A stretch of DNA of 64,000 nt, taken from Rhizopus sp. PT2906 (Eukaryota > Mucoromycota > Mucoromycetes > Mucorales > Rhizopodaceae). This document shows positions 35,328 through 46,981 of this stretch, piece after piece. The notes below the pieces were generated by a model, which was not told the DNA's origin, searched no databases, and saw only the letters and a program-made list of their open reading frames with translations. The DNA is taken from assembly GCA_025529335.1 (NCBI GenBank), contig JAMYHX010000003.1, positions 248,001 through 312,000 of the forward strand. The letters run 5' to 3'. Every line of letters begins with the position of its first letter. Within the stretch, counting starts at the first letter, position 1. A program made the position numbers and the translations under genes.

Positions 35328-36932
35328 TATCATTTGGGTGATTTCAGAGTACATATAACTAATGTCATCGTTTAGAAAATACACTTTTGCTGACTCTATT
35401 TCATGGTTCCTGATGCATCTTACTCTATCATAATGGCCTCTCACGGGGTGAAGCCTTAAAGAAATTTCTGCTACTCGCTAATGCTCAAAATGTCTACTCA
35501 TGCTCAAAAAATGCTTACTACTGCTTATTAATACAATCAAACAATCAAACAAACACTCAAATGCTTATCAAATGCTTATCAATGCCTACAAATGATCATC
35601 AGTGCCTGAAAATGCCAGTGAATGCCAGTCCCACGCTTATCAACATCGGAAAGTCCCTGAAGAATTTTGCCCATGTCTATCAATGTCTGCTGCTAATGAA
35701 TGCTGCTTTGGAGTAACTACATATTCAAGTCCTGAAGCCACAAGAAACATAATCAGTCTACTTTGCTACTATCTGCCAAACTCTATCAAGCTCTGCTACA
35801 AGAAAAGAAAAAAAGTATAAAAAAAGAATAACAAAAACAGTAACCAGACAGGTCACTGCTTCTCTACGCTGGGATCACTCCGAGATGCTCCTATTGTTAT
35901 GGCTCTGCCTCTACAGCTGATGAATGGCCCGTAAGCCCTCCCTACTACTGAGCTCGATGCTTTTAATGTTCCAACATTCCAATGTTCCAATGTCCCAATA
36001 CCCCAATGTCCCCAATCTTTCAAGGTTTCAATGTTTCTACTGCGCGCACTGACCGTAGTATTTTCAAAAAGCTTTGTCCTAGGTACTTAGGTGCACTCTT
36101 CGTACGTTGAAGCTTCCCTTTCCTGAGTTTCCCATGGTTGTTATTTGAGTTTTGAGCCTTGGGTATTGTGCCTTGAGTCTTGAGTCTTGAGACTTGAGTA
36201 CTTTTTTTTTTCATGGAGGGTTTACACCTTGTAGTCTTCTGGCATGCAGTCTATGGTTCTGGTCATCTTGGGTTTGAAAGCTAGCGATAATGTGACCTTC
36301 TGGACTTATGGAAAGAAAAAAAAAAAGAAGAAATCACTATTTGCTCTCTAAACTTGGCTATCAAAACAAAAATCTCTACTTGTTTAAAGCTCTCTCTCTT
36401 TGCTTCTAAAATGGCTTGAAAATCAAACTATTGCTCACTTAATAAAGCCTTCATTTTGTTACTCTCACACTTGACTTTTCGTTCTTTCATCTTAATAACT
36501 ATTTTAATATTCATTCAAGTGTATATGTTTGACTTTAAAAGAAAAAAGAGTGATTTTCAGTACAATTCTAAGTTCTGCTATATGCACTCAAGCTTCCCTA
36601 GAATCTGTTAGAAACGAACAGATCTTTAAAAAGTAAAAAGAAATATCTGTGATATAGCCACTGTAAAGCAAAGCAAGGACACGGATAAGTTTGGTTGGTC
36701 ATTTACTTTTTGAACCCATCAATAATACAGCAGAGGTGATTGAAGATAGTACTAGTCTTCTCAGTGTGTAATGTGTGTTGGAGTTTTGCAATGAGCTAGT
36801 CTCTGGGTGCAGGCTTCTTTTTGCAAATCTGAAAGTTTCTAGCTAGGAGATCGTTCTGATCAACGAACTGAGGTTGTAGCTTAGTAACCTGAAGCTGTAG
36901 GAATTTCTAACACAAGACTGAGGGAATCAAGT
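35328..36932. repeat. ~1.5-kb dispersed inverted repeat, copy 1
   Basis: This segment is the reverse complement of about 51306-52812. Long near-identical blocks include 36318-36648 (for example TCTACTTGTTTAAAGCTCTC) and 36849-36930. The left third (35465-35640) is built from many short variants of AATGCTTATCAATGCC. No significant open frame or transposase motif is seen, so it looks like a non-autonomous element or an eroded one. Edges have no obvious terminal repeats. Confidence 0.85.
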
Positions 36933-37234
36933 TGCGTTTTTTTGTCATACATTTTTTGCAAGACCTTAAAATAGAAAAAAAGACTAACTGTCGGATTTGA
37001 ATCTTCGATACTTTCTGCAGGTCCATATATTTACTTGCATAACACGCATCATTATTATGAATATTCTTTCAAGGAATTTGTATATGAATGATATTTATGC
37101 ATCACTCTAAACTGATGATTCTTGGGGAGCAGAACAAAGGAAGATAGGGCAAGACGAGATACACGGGGGAAAAGTGAATGTATGGAAAGAGGAGTTAAAA
37201 ATTGATTTTTCTTTTCTTTTCTTTTTATTGTTTC

Positions 37235-40200
37235 ATGGACTTTATACCAAGTCAATCTTCTTCATCAGAACGATATCAAGATCATATACCTGTTCCTATA
37301 GGTGTAGAAGACTCGGGCTACTCTACAGGATTAGCCAATACCAACTTTCGTAAACGAAACATAAAACGACCAGAACACAGCGATTACGATTCAGAAGACT
37401 TTGACTTGTCAAAAACAGACAAGATTAAGCAACGGAAAGAACTTATGAGAAAACAAGCCCTTAAACGGGATTTATATATTGCCTTGGGCTTGACGCTTTG
37501 GGCAGCTTATATTCGACTTTGGAAAATATGGCAACCACCTTCTGTTGTGTAAGATATCAGTCCACTTTATTTATTTATTTTACTAATAGTAAATAGCTTT
37601 GATGAGGTTCATTTTGGTGGATTTGCTACTAAATATATCAAGACGCGGTTTTTTATGGATGTACATCCACCCGTAAGTTTAAATTGATGAATAGACCGTG
37701 AATATTAACCTTTTCTTTGGCGCATGAATTGTAGTTGGCAAAAATGTTGATTGCTCTTGTGGGTAAATTAGCAGGCTTAAAAGACTTTGACTTTAAAGAG
37801 ATTGGAAAGTAAGGGAGAGATAAAAACAAGCCATACAAAAAGAGAGAAGAGTGATGCTGATTATTTTATACAGAGATTATCTTGCAGACAATGTTCCATA
37901 TATTCCAATGCGAGTATTTTGTGGTCTTACAGGATTACTCGTTGTTCCTATCGCCTATCTTACAATACGTGGTGCTGGTCATTCAACCGCTGCTGGATTA
38001 GTTGCTGCTTTCATGGTGTGTTATGGTAAGTCATAAAAGAAAAATATAGAAACAGAGATAGTAAACACCCAAGAATAGAAAACGGATTGATCGCAAACAA
38101 TCGACTCATTTTACTGGACCCACCTCTTTTATTCTTTACCTCAATAACAACACTGGCATGGACCTATTTCTTTAACCAAAAGCGTAGACCGTTTCAATTT
38201 TGGTGGTATTTTTGGCTGGCAGCCACAGGTGCAGGATTAGGACTTACGGTCAGCTGTAAATGGGTGGGATTATTTACGATTGCAACCATCGGTACATCAA
38301 CCGTCAAAAATTTGTGGGAACTTTGGGGAAACACACGTATATCAAAAGTAAGAACAACATGTATAAGAGGAGACGGATGGACTGATTCTTTTATTTTTAT
38401 GAGCAGTATGTTTTTATGAGACATTTTGGAGCGAGAGCGCTTTGTTTGATTGTATTGCCTATCAGCCTTTACATGATGATGTTTGCAATTCACTTTCATT
38501 CATTACCAAACAGTGGCGAAGGTGACGGATTCATGACACCCGAATTTCAGCAGACATTGGATGGACATACTGATATTCAGTCACCTATTGGTAATGATCA
38601 ATATATGCTTATGTTATAATACTCATCTATTATTTCTAGATGTTGCATATGAATCTAAAGTATTCATTCGACATGTGGCTACAAGAGGAGGATATCTTCA
38701 TTCACATCCACACAATTATCCTGGAGGCAGCAAACGTAAGCACAGCGACAGATATAAAAAGATAGTATCTAATAAAGCGATTTTAGAACAACAGGTGACA
38801 CTTTATCCTCACCGTGACGATAATAATTGGTGGACATTTAGAAAAGTAGATGACGAAGAAACAAAGGAAATTGAATATATCAAGCACGGTGATATTGTTA
38901 CCTTGAAACATTCTGATTCCGTCAAGAGATTACATTCACACGATATAAGACCACCTATGACTGATTTGGAGTATCATAATGAAGTGAGGTACAAGGGAGA
39001 GAATGATATTAATGGATTGAAGGTTAATTTATTGAAACTTTAGTGCTTATGGCTTTGAGAATTTCACCGGAGATGCCAATGACAATTGGAGAGTAGAAAT
39101 TGTAGAAGGTGATAAACGTGACCCAGTATCAAAGGAGCGAATAAGAACGATTCATACCAAGTTTCGTCTGGTTCATGTCATAACAGGATGCCACCTCTTT
39201 TCACATACTGTTAAATTACCAGAGTGGGGTTTCGATCAACAAGAGGTAACGTGTATCAAAGGAGGCAAAGTACCAAAGACCTTGTGGTATGTAGAGACTA
39301 CGGAGAACCCAATGCGTAAGATATACAAATATAGTATCCATGGGCGATCTATTTGGGCATTGACACCTTTTCATTCTAGTGCCACCCGAGACAGAAAAAG
39401 TAACTTATAATAAGCCCGGCTTTTTTGCCAAATTTGTCGAATTAAACAAAGTGATGTGGGATACAAACAAAGGCCTGACCTCATCGCATCCTTATGATTC
39501 AAGGCCAGAGGTATGTTAATAAGGTTGTACCTTAATTAGGTGTAACTCCTTTTACTGTCTTAGTCTTGGCCATTGCTGCGACGAGGAATTAACTTTTGGT
39601 CCAAGGACAAATTGCACATCTATCTGTTGGGTAATCCACTCGTCTACTGGTCTGCTACCTGTTCCATCTTTGTATGCCTTATCGTGAAGGCCGTTCTTCT
39701 TCTCTTGGACAAGAGAGGTATTCAAAAGGAATTTGGAGGTAATTAAGTTTTTAAAATGAATGGGAAAAATGAAACTGATACACGACGACTTAGAGTTAAG
39801 AAAACATTATGATGAATCAGCTGGATTCTTCCTCATAGGCTGGTTTTTTCACTATGCGCCCTTTTTCCTAATGGGGAGACAGTTGTTCTTGCATCACTAT
39901 ATGCCTGCACTCTATTTCTCGATTTTGCTCTTTGCTGTAGGATTTGACTTGCTGACGATTCGTTTAGTAAATCGAAAACGATTGATGACTGCTGGAGTAT
40001 GGATCTTGATGGTTACCTATGTCTATCGATGCTTTATACCCATTACTTATGGTGAACCTTGGACACAATCGCTGTGTGAAAAAGGAAAGTGGAGGTCAAC
40101 ATGGGATTTCGATTGTGCACAGTAAGTGTGTTTGTGTATCCAAAATATAAAAGGCAAAAAAATGTAATATGATCATAGGTATCACCATGACATTGAAAGT

Positions 40201-40383
40201 TACAACATAAAGAAGCCATTGATTATTGAAGGCATAGATAAAGTAAAGAATGTGTTTGGATCTTATTTAAGCAATAATAATAGACCAGAAGCAGTAGAAG
40301 TGATCAATATAGTATCAAATGAAATCAAGTTATCAAACGAATCAATTCAAAACGGAGAGAATTCTGCCTCTGCTACACAATAA
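37235..40383 (+). CDS. PMT1: Protein O-mannosyltransferase, PMT1 type
   Basis: ER-membrane enzyme that transfers mannose from dolichol-phosphate-mannose to Ser/Thr of secretory proteins. Twelve predicted exons: 37235-37548, 37597-37672, 37735-37808, 37874-38025, 38079-38347, 38407-38590, 38640-38988, 39044-39315, 39380-39510, 39564-39738, 39794-40121 and 40179-40383 (842 residues, frames close). The catalytic first lumenal loop has FDEVHFGGFATKYI and FMDVHPPLAKMLIAL, the PMT1-family version. The central MIR repeats include VTLYPHRDDNNWWTF, IKHGDIVTLKHSDS and KRLHSHDIRPPM. The C-terminal membrane domain has HYAPFFLMGRQLFLHHYMPALYF and ITYGEPW. The N-terminal ~85 residues are hydrophilic and cytosolic. 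PMT1 enzymes usually pair with PMT2; no partner gene is in this window. Confidence 0.95.
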
Positions 40384-40567
40384 AGACTGTATTCGTCCTT
40401 GTTTTACAAACATTATCTCCACTGTACGACTTTATTAAATAAGATCCATTCTATAAATTTACATTGTGAGAACAACATATGTGTCTTTGTAATCCCATTT
40501 CTTTCTCTTTTTCTTTTTCTTTTTTCCCCTTTATTTAATTATTATTTCATATAGTTTATTAAACCAA

Positions 40568-42709
40568 ATGCTTATCATTCTGTTCATTCTTTCTTTTATT
40601 CCCTTTATAATAGCTTCACCTGTTATTAGTAAGATTCAATCGCTTGTGTTACTCTTTTTATTGACCCTTTTTCTTAGCCTCAGGGACATGCACAAGATAC
40701 CCAGCAAACGCGAGTTGCTCAGTATGTTTTGATCATTCATGTTCCATTTGTCCTTTATTAACGTGTATAACCCTTTAGAATTTCATCGATTATAACGTAT
40801 TTTTACCAAATGGAACCACTCTTGAAACAGTTGAAGCCAGTCTACAACAGTATAAACAACTAGGAACAGAATTTGGCCAAGTCAGTCCTGTCTGTTTTGA
40901 TGCCTTTTCTCGCTATATTTGTTCAAAGGCGTATCCTAAATGTCAAACATCTTCTAATCGTAACTATCAACTTTAGACATGTAAAACGCGTCCTAACCTT
41001 ATTTCTATTTTAATAGAAACAAGTGTGTATACCGCCTGCCTATCTTCATGTGAAGAAGCCGATGCTGCATGTGCTAGTCTCTTCAAAATGGCTGGGTATG
41101 CACAATTATTACCCAACTGCACAACAGAAACAACAAGTATCGGAAGCCCTTTACAGCCTGACAACTCTTGTAACAACATTCAATCAAAAAGTACATTAAA
41201 AAAAAGAGGCACTAAAAAATCAGCCATCTAATATCTTATTGTAACAGTGACACCACAGCAAGTCGATCAAGGAAAACTTAATATTTCTGCTGCTCCACCA
41301 GACTTTATCATACAACAGTGTCCTGCCCCTTTTGTGAAGGATACATTAGCAAGTACAGGTGAAGGCAAGACATTGGACCCAAAGTTCTGTCAATTTGGAT
41401 GCTGTATTCCTTGTCCTGCTCAAAATCTTGTAAGTAACACTTAAAGTTAGAGTTTCATCATTGACACGTGTATTTGCAGTTTTATAAAGATGGCTGGGCT
41501 AAGAAAGGATTCACAGCTACAAACGCTGTCCGATTCGTTTCCGCCATTCTATCGGCAATTCTATGTATAAGTTACTTGGTCCTGCCCGATAAACGAAGGT
41601 AAGCCAAACTATAAGGCAAAGAAAAGAAAGGATACTAACACACATATCTCCATCAGACATCCCTCGCTACTCATCCTCAACTTGGCACTTAGTATTTTCT
41701 TTTTCAGCATGACATCGTTCTTTTCAATTGGTAATCCAGAAAGATTACAATGCTCAGCAAATGGTGTCACCCCTGGTGAAATGGGCAACAACGCGCTTTG
41801 TGCCGCTCAAGGTAAGTCCGTTTTTATTGATGAGTGTATCTGTATTTATCATTTTGGATAGGCGCGATTCTTGTCTTTTCCTCCTTTGCTACAACACTTT
41901 GGTGCTGTGCACTCATTCTAAATCTTCATGTTCACACTGTATGGAAGTCAAACTTCTTTGTAGACAAGTATCTCTTACTCAACATCATCTGCTGGGGTAT
42001 TCCTACTGTCATCACATGTATTGCTCTCGGACTGCATTCTCTCAAATTTGAATTTGCTAGTCTTTGCCTTGTAAAAATGGAATACGTATTTAAATTGTAC
42101 TTTTATCCTTTAGCTGCCATCATCTGCCCTAGTTTCCTCATTCACATTGGCACTTTCTTTTACATTGCAACAGTGGCCATACGCGAAGGATTAGAATCGG
42201 ATATGTCCCAATCATTATCAACAGGGAATGTCTCTGAACGTCCTCAGGGCGTGAGTCATCGTCATCTGGTAGTGGCAGTCAAGATACAATGGAGAGCTTT
42301 ACTGCTGGCTGTTGTAGCCATTGTGACAATCCTGTTTTATTGGGTAAGATATTTCTAATGAATGAATAACCATATATTAACTTTTTTAAAAAAGCTGGCT
42401 TACATGACTCAAGTCAACCGTATAGCAACAACACAAGCAGAAGGCACTCTAACCCAATCCTGGCTTCAATGTATGCTTACACCTGGTAACAGTCAAAATA
42501 CGTGCTATGAAATACTTAAATCAAGCTTGCCATCCTTCCCTCTTATGGTCACAGCAGATGCATTAGCAGGTCTAATCGGCTGTTGGCTCTTTATCTTGTT
42601 TGGAAAACGATCCTTATGGCGTGAATGGAATGATTTGATTTATGATTTGCGTATTAAGCTTAGAGGCAAACGAGGTGAAAAGTATGGAGAACAGTTTTTT
42701 GCACTTTAA
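40568..42709 (+). CDS. Frizzled-like seven-helix receptor with a cysteine-rich domain
   Basis: Predicted surface receptor of the Frizzled/Smoothened-like class. Nine exons: 40568-40628, 40678-40721, 40779-40959, 41017-41190, 41248-41429, 41480-41598, 41657-41811, 41862-42343 and 42395-42709 (570 residues). A signal peptide (MLIILFILSFIPFIIAS) is followed by a Cys-rich extracellular part whose spacing resembles a Frizzled CRD: VFLPN, then VCFDAFSRYICSKAYPKC and YTACLSSCEEADAACASLF. After a second Cys cluster (CQFGCCIPCPAQNL) come seven hydrophobic segments, starting AVRFVSAILSAILCISYLVL and ending LMVTADALAGLIGCWLFIL. Frizzled-like receptors have been reported from early-diverging fungi; ligand and signalling are unknown. 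Confidence 0.85.
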
Positions 42710-43069
42710 TTATTTTCTACATCATTGATATATCTTTTAATCTTGCTATCTTACTTTAATATCCCCCCTTTCTCCTTTGTATAAATTAGTTTTATGTGTT
42801 TTATATTTCACTGCTAAATATTTTATCTTCTTGGGTTTATTGTGCATAAAGACTTGACGGACAAGTATACAATAAACCATGCTTACTTTTATTGATGTCA
42901 TGGATGACGCATATTTAACTTTCTATTTCATATTAACACAATGTATGTTACGGATCATAAGCAATTTTCAAGCTATCATATAGCGTTTTTTACAACAGCA
43001 CATTTACAGAAATATTTTATTTAACAAGTGCTATTTACACAAATTTGTACACAGAAAGAATGATAAAAC

Positions 43070-43638
43070 TTAATCAGTTTCTTGTTCGACGTTATGACCA
43101 GAAGCCTTGCCTCCTTTGCGACCAGCTTCTTTTGCGCGTTCACTACCTTGAGTAAAGCTTCCACCAGAGGCCTTACCACCCTTGGAAGCAATTTCACGCT
43201 AGAAAATATTCATGTCAGATATATACATAAAAAATTTATATCTTGTACTTACTTGCTTTTCAGGATCCATGCTAGCAAAACCACCAGAGTGACTGGAATG
43301 TCCACCCTTGGAGGCGATTTCACGCTGCAAGCAAGTACAAGATTAAGAAAAGTTCTCCTAAGCTTTCTTTTTTTATCCACTTACTTGTTTGTCGGGATCC
43401 ATGCTGGCGAATCCACCAGAGTGACTAGATTGTCCACCCTTGGAGGCGATTTCACGCTATATTTTATTTTTAATACAAGTTTGTCTTTAGCTATTATTCA
43501 ACTTACCTGCTTATCAGGATCCATACTGGCAAAGCCCTTGTTGGCATGACCGGATTGGCCACCTTTAGAGGCAATGTTTCTTACTTCTTCTTTGGGACGG
43601 TTAGCAAAGTTTCCAGGGTTACTGTTTTGAGAAGACAT
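43070..43638 (-). CDS. KGG-repeat stress/conidiation protein (con-10-like)
   Basis: Small hydrophilic protein of 134 residues made of KGG repeats, a type linked to stress and sporulation in bacteria and fungi. Minus-strand exons are 43638-43507, 43456-43385, 43324-43253 and 43198-43070. Exons 2 and 3 are each exactly 72 bp and encode one 24-residue repeat (REIASKGGQSSHSGGF/ASMDPDKQ and a close variant); all three introns are phase 0 and cut at the same place in the repeat, just before REIASKGG. Exon 1 carries the N-terminal cap SSQNSNPGNFANRPKEEVR plus one repeat; the last exon ends GRKGGKASGHNVEQETD. A longer N-terminal frame is open but the MSSQ start matches the duplicate gene at 27144. 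Confidence 0.9.
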
Positions 43639-44588
43639 TTTTGCAATCTGTTTCTTAATAAAAGGTAAAGAAAAGCGATGCATTTGAACTGAAAGTCCTT
43701 CTTTATATATGGCTTAAATAGATCAGCGACTAAGAAAAAAAATACGAGTTTATTGCGTGTTATTGATGCATGAATGAAGTAAACATGAAAACACAATGAT
43801 ACTCAGTTTGAATAGTGAATAAAAGATAAATGACAGCTAAAGTGTCTGCATAATAATGGCGTATTGGCCAATACAATCGCTTTTAACAATGTGGGTTTGC
43901 GTAATATATGCAAAAATAAATAATTCGACTAAAACGGCTCAAACTATTCAAATCATAATGAACGCGTCTTATAGAGTGATGTGTACTTTTTTTTTTGTAT
44001 AATGACAATAAATTACGTAGGTTAACTCAGCATCCCTGTTGGCCCAAAAGTCTGAATCGTCTCTGAGCCATGGTTTACTATACACATAGTCATTAATATG
44101 GAGTATTCTTTTATAAAAGAAAGAAGCTCTTGATATTATTCTAATGTATATCGACAAAAGATTAAATCATTAACAAGAAAGTGTTTACATATTTATGTTT
44201 CTTGATTGTATCAAAAGAACAAGTATTTCTTTTCTTTATAAACAGTTTGACAACACTTTTACGTCTAGCTTCATTCGCGTTTTTTTCTTGTATTATATTT
44301 ATCAAAAATAAACAGAAAAGACAGATGCGGTAATAAACAATGGGTTCGCATGAGATCATGTGCATAAAAATTCAATAAAATTAAGGCACAATTAGAGTTT
44401 GAACAGCCAAAATAAATACAGGCACAATAACACTCTGTCTGATCCATGTGCACTTTACAGATCAATAATCTCCAAATAAACACATTGAGATACATTGTAA
44501 TATCCAAAACAAACGATCAATTCAGCTGTATGTCAAATTGACTGGGGATGTGTTTATTAAAGAACAAATGTATGCAAAGCGAAATCAT
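43639..44588. other. Intergenic region between the KGG and uS4 genes
   Basis: About 950 bp holding the KGG promoter at the left and the uS4 3' flank at the right. No gene or RNA is supported. The upstream region differs from the ~450-bp repeat found before the decayed KGG copy. Confidence 0.4.
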
Positions 44589-45164
44589 TTATTCCTCATC
44601 TTCTTCTTCAGCAGCTTCACCGCTACCAGCGTTGGCTCTCTTTCTCTTGACACGACCGGCACGACCACCACCATAAGGAGAAGTCAAGGCAAAGTCGATG
44701 TGCTTTTGGGAATCCAAACGAACAATGAAAGAGGGAACATTGACGATTTGCTTACCAACACGGATGTGACGTTGACGGATCAAGACACGGGCGTGGTGAA
44801 TAGACTTGGCAAGACCCAACTTGAAGACTTGGGTTTGGAGACGACGTTCCAAGAAATCTTCAATCTTGAGGGCAAGAACGTAATCGAGCTTCATACGGCT
44901 TTCATCGAGGACACCAATACGGAGAAGACGACGGATCAAGGCGTTACCTTCAAAGAGACGACGAGGGTCCTTTTCATCCAACTTTAAAAGTTCACGAGCA
45001 GCACGACGAATCTTGGAAAGAGTGTAACCAACTCTCCAGATTTCTCTCTTGTTCTTGAGACCATATTCACCAATCAACTTGAGTTCTTGGTCAAGACGAG
45101 CAGACTCGAAAGGACGCTTGGGGACGGTGGAAGTTTTACGACAGTTTCTGACGGTACCAGCCAT
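44589..45164 (-). CDS. RPS9: Small-subunit ribosomal protein uS4 (Rps9)
   Basis: Cytosolic 40S protein. Single exon of 191 residues, full length, starting MAGTVRNCRKTSTVPKRPFE. The S4 RNA-binding domain is visible (DFLERRLQTQVFKLGLAKSI, HHARVLIRQRHIRVGKQIV). It ends in the acidic tail typical of fungal Rps9. Codon use is clearly more GC-rich at third positions than in neighbours, consistent with high expression. It is divergent from eL21 over 315 bp. Confidence 0.98.
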   Translation of the reverse strand: MAGTVRNCRKTSTVPKRPFESARLDQELKLIGEYGLKNKREIWRVGYTLSKIRRAARELLKLDEKDPRRLFEGNALIRRLLRIGVLDESRMKLDYVLALKIEDFLERRLQTQVFKLGLAKSIHHARVLIRQRHIRVGKQIVNVPSFIVRLDSQKHIDFALTSPYGGGRAGRVKRKRANAGSGEAAEEEDEE

Positions 45165-45479
45165 TGTGTGAAAGAGGAAGAAATTATTTCTTCAAAAAAT
45201 TTTGTTACTTTTTTTGCCCTGTTCGAAGCCTTGGATGGCTTGGTGCCAAAACGTGACTTGTTGGGTTAAAAAAATTTTTCAATTAAAGACAAACTCTCAG
45301 CGAATAGCCGCACACTGCCTGTGTGTGGGGGGTGACAAAAGGTAGGTTGCCTTGCCCATTATAGGGCTTTCTCTTTCTCTTTGATTTTGTGCAAACTTTG
45401 ACAGGTAAACTTACACTTTGCACTTGGTCTAGTCTTTAAGTCTCTAACACTTCTTTCTTTACTTTGTTTATTCAACAGA
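45165..45479. promoter_or_regulatory. Shared divergent promoter region for uS4 and eL21
   Basis: Only 315 bp separate the start codons of the two divergent ribosomal protein genes. The region has a TGTGTGTGGGGGG patch at 45319-45332, an AT-rich run (TTAAAAAAATTTTTCAATTAA) near 45266-45286 and a C/T-rich tract just before the eL21 ATG. No factor site can be named with confidence. Co-regulation of the pair is inference from the arrangement. Confidence 0.6.
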
Positions 45480-46140
45480 ATGCCTCACTCTTTTGGTCGT
45501 AAGTATTTCATGTGGAAATCAGCTTTAAAAGAATGTGTCAACCCACCAACATAATTATTATCATTATAGTCCGTGCTCGTACTCGCCATATGTTCTCTCG
45601 TAACTTCAGAGAGCATGGCACCATCCCTCTTAGCACCTACTTGAAGACCTACAAGGTTGGTGACATTGTTGACATCAAGGCCAACGCTGCCGTCCAAAAG
45701 GGTATGCCTCACAAGTTCTACCATGGGTAAGTAATATATACCTATGATTGGGTAATATGTATTAATGCTTGGCTACTAGTCGTACTGGTGTCATCTACAA
45801 CGTCACCAAGTCTTCCGTTGGTGTCATCGTTTACAAGGTTGTCGGTAGCCGTTACATGGAAAAGCGTGTCAATGTCCGTGTTGAACACATTAAGCACTCC
45901 AAGTGCCGTCAAGAATTCTTGGACCGTGTTAAGCTCAACGCTCAAAAGAAGAAGGAAGCCAAGGCTGCTGGTGGTATGTATCGCTGTGTATGTTATTATA
46001 TGTTATTTATTGATTTGTTTTTCCTAGTTACATTCAACCTCAAGAGAATCCCTGCTCAACCTCGTGAAGCTCGTCACGTCTCCACCAAGAAGAATGTTCC
46101 TCAAACCATCGCTCCTATTCCTTATGAAACTCTCATCTAA
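45480..46140 (+). CDS. RPL21: Large-subunit ribosomal protein eL21 (Rpl21)
   Basis: Cytosolic 60S protein of 160 residues. Exons 45480-45498, 45570-45726, 45780-45973 and 46028-46140. The product begins MPHSFGLRARTRHMFSRNFR and contains PLSTYLKTYKVGDIVDIKAN, GMPHKFYHGRTGVIYNV and KRVNVRVEHIKHSKC, matching eL21 at the usual length. The first exon encodes only six residues plus one base, a common layout in ribosomal protein genes. Confidence 0.97.
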
Positions 46141-46981
46141 AGTAATTGGGATTTAATAAATGCACGGGTTTGTTTATATAAATTGTGTATATTTTGAGAG
46201 CTGTGCTCGTTACTTTAATCCATTCCCTGTTTTCATACGTTCCTTTTTTCTATTGTTGCATGATGCTTGATGTGTAACACTTTCCTATAGACTGGCTTCT
46301 AATGGCTTAAACTAAAGTGATTGGCAGTCTGAGATTGGAAACGAACATTGTCTAAAGTATTTGTCTTTATTTTTTAGAAGATGGATCACAAAGGGTAAGA
46401 ATGAGGTATAGCACTGACGCTAAGGTCTGAAAAGAATATGCAAACGTAGTTACTGTAGTATTAGTCTCATTCAATATACTTGCCTGTAAGATAGGATTCA
46501 ATTACATCTACAGATGGTGCGACTGAGGGTGCTGGTGCACAGAATCAAATTATTCCAACAAGCAGACCAGTGGTGGTAGTTGCCAAGTAGGTAAGATCGA
46601 TGGTGTTGAGGAGTAGTCATATTCAAGAAGAGAGAGAGAAGAAGAAGCTGACGTTACGTGACGACTGCTTATCCTGTCTCTTTAACTTTTTCTCTGTTTG
46701 ATTGGTGCAGTTATTACACTCACCAATTCAGCCCTTGAAGATAGTAAAATCAATTTATCAGGGTACTGTCTCACTTAATATTAGCCTTGCTTCACATGAC
46801 AGAGCATGGATCCCTTAAATCTTTGGCTCATAATAATGTTTTATTTGTACATTCATGATTTGACTCATAAACTGGTAACTGAAAAATAATCTGCGGAGTG
46901 TTGCGCCGGTAAATCACCCAAATATAAACAACCTCCCCTTTTTTCTCTTTTTTACGTCTTTTTACAGTTGGGGAATCAGTA
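46141..46981. other. Intergenic region between the eL21 and LETM1-like genes
   Basis: About 840 bp. The right end is the promoter of the LETM1-like gene. A minus-strand frame from an ATG near 46637 runs 40 codons but shows no motif and is not called. Confidence 0.35.

Noticed and set aside
35465..35640. Regular short repeats resembling a CRISPR array
   Set aside because: The units are variable and unevenly spaced, have no constant repeat-spacer structure, and this is a eukaryotic genome; they belong to the 1.5-kb repeat.
40960..41016. 17-bp intron suggested by GTAACT...TTTAG in the Frizzled-like gene
   Set aside because: Too short; the 57-bp intron ending TTTTAATAG has a CCTAAC branch-like site and restores the Cys-rich frame.
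44538..44987. 149-codon plus-strand open frame across uS4
   Set aside because: Antisense shadow of a highly biased ribosomal protein gene; its repetitive Thr/Asp composition is explained by the sense codons.
46518..46640. 40-codon minus-strand frame upstream of the LETM1-like gene
   Set aside because: No family resemblance and other frames are equally plausible.
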